From positions 1-9,325 of the forward strand of contig JBPCMT010000029.1 in NCBI GenBank assembly GCA_051001995.1: DNA of 9,325 bases, written 5' to 3'. The notes under the pieces are model-generated. The model searched no databases and had not been told where the DNA came from. It was given only the letters and a program-made list of their open reading frames with translations. The position numbers were made by a program, and so were the translations under genes. Source of the stretch: CAWEHQ01 sp051001995. Lineage in GTDB: Bacteria > Actinomycetota > Thermoleophilia > Solirubrobacterales > Thermoleophilaceae. Positions within the stretch are counted from its first letter, which is position 1. Each line of letters begins with the position of its first letter. Below are positions 6,214-9,325 of the stretch, one piece after another.

Positions 6214-6705
6214 ATGGCAGTGCTTTGGGACACCACTTTGGCCTCTCGTCTCCAGCCTGAGGGGGACGTCATCGACTACGTCGTCGACCGAGCCAGCGAC
6301 GGCGACGTCGTACGCGTCGCTGCTCCCGCCGTTCTCGAGATCGTCTACGGCTACCAGCGGAAGGCTGGTACGGACAGCCGCTTCGGAGAGCTCTTGAACT
6401 GGTTCATACGACTGGTCGCCAGCGAGGTGTTTCGAGTCGTGCCCCTGGACGGACGCGCGGCCGTCGTCGCAGGGCGTGTCAGGGCGGAGATCCCCCATGC
6501 GCCCGCGAAGCGCAAGGGTGACCAAAGGGCGAGGACGATGCGTCAAGCCTCGTGGCTTCTCGATATTGAGATCGCAGCCACCGCTTTTGCCGCCGGACTG
6601 GATATCGCTACCGACAATCGAGGGGACTTCGAAGCGATCAGCGCCTGCGTGGACGAGCTGTTCCCAGAAGCACCTCCGCTCGTCGTTACGGCTGCACCCG
6701 CTTGA
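6214..6705 (+). CDS. vapC: PIN-domain toxin, VapC-like ribonuclease
   Basis: A 163-aa PIN-domain protein. VapC toxins are Mg-dependent endoribonucleases that cut tRNA or rRNA and stop growth. The acidic centre is visible: Asp6 in LWDTTLASRL, Glu42 in APAVLEIVYGY, Asp117 in WLLDIEIAATAFAAGL, and the final TDNRGDFEAI block (Asp134/Asp138), where VapC proteins carry the last acidic residues. A longer than usual insert around residues 92-112 (HAPAKRKGDQRARTMRQ) is strongly basic and could contact RNA. The frame upstream of ATG 6214 meets TAG at 6205, so the start is here or later. No strong Shine-Dalgarno is seen. It lies 26 nt after the antitoxin on the same strand, the standard antitoxin-toxin order. 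Lower GC, together with the antitoxin, suggests transfer. The target RNA is unknown. Confidence 0.85.
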   Translation: MAVLWDTTLASRLQPEGDVIDYVVDRASDGDVVRVAAPAVLEIVYGYQRKAGTDSRFGELLNWFIRLVASEVFRVVPLDGRAAVVAGRVRAEIPHAPAKRKGDQRARTMRQASWLLDIEIAATAFAAGLDIATDNRGDFEAISACVDELFPEAPPLVVTAAPA

Positions 6706-6749
6706 TAGCTCAGCCGTGATGACCGCCAGTCGCAAGGCGCGGCGACGGG

Positions 6750-6755
6750 TATCGT
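6750..6755 (+). promoter_or_regulatory. Candidate -10 for the biotinyl-carrier operon
   Basis: TATCGT (TANNNT) lies in the 106-nt gap between the toxin gene and the carrier gene. Unlike the other promoters here it would give a leader of about 50 nt, which matches the good Shine-Dalgarno AGGAGG at 6801-6806. The leader contains a GC-rich hairpin (cggcggc 6767-6773 with gccgccg 6782-6788). No -35 stands out. Confidence 0.3.
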
Positions 6756-6811
6756 GCCGCAGCGGTCGGCGGCCGTCCGGCGCCGCCGTAGCGCGACGAG
6801 AGGAGGACGGG

Positions 6812-7024
6812 TTGCCCGACGTGGAGGCGCACATCACCGGCACCGTGTGGAAGATCGAGTGCGAGGTCGGCCAGTCGATCGATGAGGGGGACACGCTCGT
6901 GATCCTGGAGTCGATGAAGATGGAGATGCCGGTCGAGGCCGAGGACCCCGGCACCGTGAAGGAGATCCGCTGCGAGGAGGGCGCGTCGGTCGCGGAGGGC
7001 GACACGCTGGTGGTCCTTGAGTAG
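6812..7024 (+). CDS. Stand-alone biotinyl (biotin/lipoyl attachment) carrier protein
   Basis: A 70-aa protein consisting of a single biotinyl domain. ESMKMEMPV carries the biotin-accepting lysine at residue 36, flanked by the two methionines of the classic MKM motif. The rest is the two-fold repeat of the fold (GTVWKIECEVGQSIDEGDTL, then GTVKEIRCEEGASVAEGDTL). Length and sequence resemble the small actinobacterial biotinylated protein TB7.3 (Rv3221c, about 71 aa). It would be biotinylated by BirA and carry carboxyl groups for an acyl-CoA carboxylase or transcarboxylase, though the partner is not in this window. The start is TTG at 6812, chosen because AGGAGG at 6801-6806 is ideally placed and homology begins here; the open frame upstream to 6476 overlaps the toxin gene and has no family match. 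It overlaps the crotonase gene by 8 nt. Confidence 0.88.
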   Translation: MPDVEAHITGTVWKIECEVGQSIDEGDTLVILESMKMEMPVEAEDPGTVKEIRCEEGASVAEGDTLVVLE

Positions 7025-7835
7025 CGAGTCCGCCGCGGTCACGCAGCTTGCCTCGGGGAAGCTCCTCCTCGACGAGCCCGCCGACCACGTCGCGCGGCTG
7101 CGGATCTCGAACCCGCAACGACGCGGCGCGCTCGACCACGAGCTCCTCGACGCGCTCGCCGGCGCGGCCGGCCGGCTCGAGGCGCGGTGCCTGGTCCTGA
7201 CCGGCGAGGGCGCGATGTTCTCGGCCGGCTACGACCTCGGCGGGTTCCATGACGAGGACCAGTTCGCCGCCGACGCCGAGCGGCTCGTGGCGCACCCCTT
7301 CCACGCCGCCATCCAGGCGCTCGAGATCTACCCATACCCGGTCGTCGCGGCGATCAACGGGCACGCCATCGGCGGCGGCCTGGAGCTCGCGCTGACCTGT
7401 GACATCCGCATCGCCTCTCGCGAGGCCAAGCTCGGCATGCCGCCGGCGAAGATCGGCCTGATCTACTCGCACACCGGGCTTCAGAAGTTCATCGAGGCCT
7501 GCGGGCCGGCGCACACCGCCGAGCTCTTCCACGTCGGCCGCAACGTCGACGCCGAGCGAGCCGCCGAGATCGGGCTCGTCAACCACGTCGTCGATGCCGA
7601 GGAGCTCGAGGACGCCGCCCTGTCGACGGCGGCGGAGATCGCCCGCAACGCCCCGCTGTCGCTCGCGGGAAACAAACGCATCATGAGTGCGCTGCGCGCC
7701 CACGCCGGACCGCTACCCGCCGAGTTCGAGCGCGAGCTCGTCGAGCTGCGCGAGTCGTGCTTTCGCTCCGAGGACTTCCGCGAGGGAGTCACGGCGTTCG
7801 CGGAGAAGCGCAAGCCGGAGTGGAAGGGTCGCTAA
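7017..7835 (+). CDS. Enoyl-CoA hydratase/isomerase family protein, methylmalonyl-CoA decarboxylase-like
   Basis: A 272-aa crotonase-fold protein acting on acyl-CoA. The oxyanion-hole motifs are present: MFSAGYDLGGF (67-77) and GHAIGGGLELALTCDIRIAS (115-134). The catalytic glutamate position of enoyl-CoA hydratases is not conserved: the segment reads LGMPPAKIGLIYSHTGLQKF (139-158). This resembles E. coli methylmalonyl-CoA decarboxylase (YgfG/ScpB), as does the C-terminus, SEDFREGVTAFAEKRKPEWKGR against SEDYQEG and FLEKRKP in the E. coli protein. Tyr150 matches its active-site Tyr140, but its His66 is replaced by Tyr72. A hydratase role is therefore doubtful, and decarboxylation of a malonyl-CoA derivative is a reasonable but unproven alternative. 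The start is TTG at 7017, overlapping the carrier stop, so the two are probably translationally coupled. Confidence 0.85.
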   Translation: MSSESAAVTQLASGKLLLDEPADHVARLRISNPQRRGALDHELLDALAGAAGRLEARCLVLTGEGAMFSAGYDLGGFHDEDQFAADAERLVAHPFHAAIQALEIYPYPVVAAINGHAIGGGLELALTCDIRIASREAKLGMPPAKIGLIYSHTGLQKFIEACGPAHTAELFHVGRNVDAERAAEIGLVNHVVDAEELEDAALSTAAEIARNAPLSLAGNKRIMSALRAHAGPLPAEFERELVELRESCFRSEDFREGVTAFAEKRKPEWKGR

Positions 7836-7840
7836 CGGCT

Positions 7841-8518
7841 GTGGACCTCGTCGCCCCCGGCCTGTGGCGGTGGACCGCGCCCCATCCGGATTGGGAGCCC
7901 GCCGACGGCGGCCCGGGCGGATGGGAGCGCGACGTCGCCTGCCTGCGCCTCGACGTGCCCGACGGCGTCGTGCTGATCGACCCGCTGGCGTCGCAGGAGG
8001 AGTCGGGCTTCTGGAAGGAGCTGGATCGCGCGGTCGCCGGTGCCGGGCGCCCACTCACGGTGGTCGTGACGCTCCACTGGCACGTGCGAAGCGCCGAGGA
8101 GCTCGCGGCGCGCTACGACGCGCGGGTGCTCGCGATCGCTCCCGTCGCCGAACGCCTCGGCGGCGTCGTGACCGACGTGTTCGGCGACGGCGACCGGCTC
8201 CCGGGCGGGATCGTGGCCCTCGGGCCGGTGCCGATCGACTCCAGCGAGGCCGACGGCGTGGTGGAGGAGGCGGCCCTCTGGCTGCCCGAGCAGCGCGCGG
8301 TCGTGGCGGGAGACATCCTGGTGGGGACGCCCGAGGGCCTGCGCGTCTGGTGGGCCGACCGAGGCGACCCGGTCTACGAGCGCCGCGTCGCCCCGTTCGT
8401 GCGCCGCCTGGCGGACCTCCCCGTGGAGCTGGTGCTGCCCGCGCACGGCGAGCCGGTGATGGCCGGCGGGAGCGCGGAGCTCGGGCGGGCGCTTGCCACT
8501 TCCCCCTGGGCGCGCTGA
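7841..8518 (+). CDS. Metallo-beta-lactamase-fold protein with incomplete metal site
   Basis: A 225-aa protein with the overall order of an MBL-fold hydrolase: an N-terminal strand pair (LWRWTAPHPDW), VVLIDPLA at about 43-50, the metal loop, AGDILVGT at 157-163, and LPAHGEPV at 199-206. In the metal loop, where HxHxDH is expected, it reads HWHVRS (79-84). The first two His are kept and the Asp-His pair is Arg-Ser. The middle His (GHTxGH) is also missing; that region reads SEADGVVEEAALW. Only His79, His81, Asp158 and His202 remain as likely ligands, so a mononuclear or altered site is expected and the substrate is unknown. The GTG at 7841 lies 5 nt after the crotonase stop; an in-frame GTG at 7820 is an alternative. 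It is the third gene of the carrier-crotonase operon. Confidence 0.75.
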   Translation: MDLVAPGLWRWTAPHPDWEPADGGPGGWERDVACLRLDVPDGVVLIDPLASQEESGFWKELDRAVAGAGRPLTVVVTLHWHVRSAEELAARYDARVLAIAPVAERLGGVVTDVFGDGDRLPGGIVALGPVPIDSSEADGVVEEAALWLPEQRAVVAGDILVGTPEGLRVWWADRGDPVYERRVAPFVRRLADLPVELVLPAHGEPVMAGGSAELGRALATSPWAR

Positions 8519-8603
8519 CTCGAGGGGAGCACGTCGGCACCTCCGAGGCGCTCGAATCGCAGATGGCTCGATCGCGGCGGGTTCTGAGTACCCGCTACGG
8601 CCC

Positions 8604-8628
8604 GCTCGCCTCCGCGCGATCGGCGAGC
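8604..8628. promoter_or_regulatory. Inverted repeat upstream of the hicB-like gene
   Basis: gctcgcc (8604-8610) and ggcgagc (8622-8628) are exact inverted copies around an 11-nt loop. The repeat ends just before TACCGT (8629-8634), a TANNNT -10 candidate. It may be an operator for the toxin-antitoxin genes or a weak terminator for the operon ending at 8518; the short TTT at 8634-8636 makes termination possible. The sequence does not decide between them. Confidence 0.35.
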
Positions 8629-8634
8629 TACCGT

Positions 8635-8871
8635 TTGAGTCATGGACTCGCTGCTCAGCTAACCATCGTCTACGAGGATGCCGGCGACGGCTGGATCACT
8701 GCTTCGGTGGCCGAAGTCCCCGGCGCCAACAGCCAGGGCAGAACGCGCGCGGAAGCGCGTGAGAACGTCATCGATGCCCTGCACGGGGTCTTGGAGCCGC
8801 GCTTTGGCGAGCACGCGCTCACCGAGCCGGCGGCAGACAGCGAATCGCTGCACCTTCAGCTGAGCGCTTAA
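8635..8871 (+). CDS. hicB: HicB-like antitoxin, start uncertain
   Basis: A 78-aa protein when read from TTG 8635. The core QLTIVYEDAGDGWITASVAE, then VPGANSQGRTRAEARENVIDAL, is the HicB RNase-H-like fold: a strand with GDGW, the P-x-x-x-S-Q-G-x-T turn, then an EAREN helix. HicB proteins bind and inhibit HicA mRNA-cleaving toxins. There is no DNA-binding domain after the fold, so this is the short form. The start is unclear. An ATG at 8563 is in frame but gives 24 unrelated residues, and TTG 8635 has no Shine-Dalgarno. An ATG at 8642, perfectly placed 7 nt after the TACCGT -10, is in another frame and stops after six codons (MDSLLS), which may mean the gene has a frameshift near its 5' end. 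The expected toxin gene directly downstream appears degraded. Confidence 0.65.
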   Translation: MSHGLAAQLTIVYEDAGDGWITASVAEVPGANSQGRTRAEARENVIDALHGVLEPRFGEHALTEPAADSESLHLQLSA

Positions 8872-8979
8872 AGCGCCGCGCCCTCGAGCGCCGCCTGCGC
8901 GGACGTCCTGAGGCTGGAGTCGATCGCGAGCGCGAACGCGTCCGACCTACTCCGTAGCGTCCCGCGGACCGTCGCGTAA
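8868..8979 (+). pseudogene. Probable hicA toxin remnant
   Basis: Directly at the hicB stop, the frame from 8868 reads LKRRALERRLRG, which looks like the N-terminus of HicA toxins (typically M/V-KRRDLERHLR). The first codon is TTA rather than ATG, GTG or TTG. In another frame from 8896 the text continues CADVLRLESIASANASDLLR and ends SVPRTVA before TAA at 8977. C-x-x-L-R-E and S-V-P-R-H are the usual next landmarks of HicA. The catalytic histidine region and the C-terminal third are not recognisable. I read this as a hicA gene that lost its start and was broken by at least one frameshift and deletions. The matched segments are short, so this is a suggestion rather than a firm call. Confidence 0.35.
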
Positions 8980-8991
8980 CCGTCACGCCAG

Positions 8992-9325
8992 GTGCCGCCG
9001 CTCATTACCCAAGAGGAAGCGCTCCGGCTCGGAGAGGTCGAGGACCGAGCCGAGATCGAGGCATTGATCGAACGCGCGTGGCACGCCCGGGTCGAGCGCT
9101 TCGAGGACTCGACCGACATGTGCTCGCTGGTCAACGCGAAGTCCGGCGGGTGCGCCGAGGACTGCGGCTTCTGCGCTCAGTCGCGGTTCGCCGAGGCAGA
9201 CACGCCGATGCACGCGATGATGGAGCCCGAGCAGATCCTCGAGCACGCGCGCGCGGCCGAGGCGGCGGGCGCGCACCGCTTCTGCATGGTCACCCAGGGG
9301 CAGGGCCTCTCGAAGCGCGACTTCG
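8992..9325 (+). CDS. bioB: Biotin synthase, 5' part (runs off the window)
   Basis: The first 111 codons of a radical-SAM biotin synthase, which inserts sulfur into dethiobiotin using SAM and iron-sulfur clusters. The cluster motif KSGGCAEDCGFCAQS contains the C-x3-C-x2-C cysteines at residues 54, 58 and 61, nearly the same positions as in E. coli BioB. MCSLVNAK precedes it, and RFCMVTQGQG follows where BioB has a similar strand-loop. The N-terminal part is a short helix-rich lead. The start is GTG at 8992; the only in-frame stop upstream is TAA at 8977, and no other normal start codon lies before the conserved region. No good Shine-Dalgarno or TANNNT element is seen, so expression signals are unclear. 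The gene has no stop here because the window ends. It may supply biotin for the carrier protein encoded 2 kb upstream. Confidence 0.93.
   Translation, partial: MPPLITQEEALRLGEVEDRAEIEALIERAWHARVERFEDSTDMCSLVNAKSGGCAEDCGFCAQSRFAEADTPMHAMMEPEQILEHARAAEAAGAHRFCMVTQGQGLSKRDF

Noticed and set aside
6767..6788. GC hairpin in the leader of the carrier gene as a riboswitch or terminator
   Set aside because: A 7-bp stem of only G and C is common by chance at this GC content; no T-run or known riboswitch motif is present.
6476..6811. N-terminal extension of the biotinyl-carrier frame
   Set aside because: It overlaps the toxin gene in another frame, is Arg/Ser-rich, and the ideal AGGAGG plus TTG at 6812 and family length argue for the short form.
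6154..7005. 283-codon minus-strand frame opposite the toxin and carrier genes
   Set aside because: It covers two genes with clear plus-strand motifs and has no domain of its own.
8868..9276. Minus-strand frames opposite bioB and the hicA remnant
   Set aside because: The plus strand carries the BioB cysteine cluster; the minus-strand products show no domain.
1..9325. CRISPR arrays, tRNA/rRNA genes, transposases or attachment sites
   Set aside because: No regularly spaced repeats, no recognisable tRNA or rRNA sequence, and no transposase or integrase frames were seen on reading both strands.

Overview
The window is high-GC, gene-dense DNA with GTG and TTG starts, mostly uninterrupted short-spaced genes, and several TANNNT promoter elements placed 7-9 nt before start codons. 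This fits a high-GC actinobacterium; the closest resemblance, from remembered family sequences only, is to Thermoleophilia/Solirubrobacterales-type genomes. No rRNA, tRNA, CRISPR array or insertion sequence was seen.

Left part (1-2183): a truncated small membrane protein and an enoyl-CoA-reductase-like SDR lie on the minus strand. Divergent from the SDR, across a 50-nt gap, is a metallo-beta-lactamase-fold hydrolase with all the zinc ligands and the extra tyrosine of AHL lactonases.

Middle part (2226-5526, minus strand): glycerol kinase (glpK), a PlsC-type acyltransferase and a YeeE/YedE-type (thiosulfate-uptake family) transporter follow each other with short gaps and may be one operon. GlpK makes glycerol-3-phosphate, the backbone acylated on the way to phosphatidic acid, so the first two genes fit together. 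The transporter has no obvious link to them. The glpK start is best placed at the GTG at 5526, leaving a 109-nt divergent promoter region.

TA island (about 5590-6705, plus strand): a VapBC-like type II toxin-antitoxin pair with less GC-rich sequence than its surroundings. The antitoxin is unusual: a DUF2188-like domain is fused in front of a ribbon-helix-helix domain. A near-perfect 18-nt palindrome abuts the promoter -10 and is a likely autoregulatory operator.

Right part (6812-9325, plus strand): a 70-aa stand-alone biotinyl carrier, a crotonase resembling methylmalonyl-CoA decarboxylase (overlapping the carrier gene by 8 nt), and a metallo-beta-lactamase-fold protein that has lost part of its metal site form a tight operon. 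After it comes a HicB-like antitoxin followed by what looks like a frameshifted, start-less remnant of hicA. Then comes the 5' part of bioB (biotin synthase), which runs off the window. Biotin synthesis close to a biotin-carrying protein is a plausible functional link.
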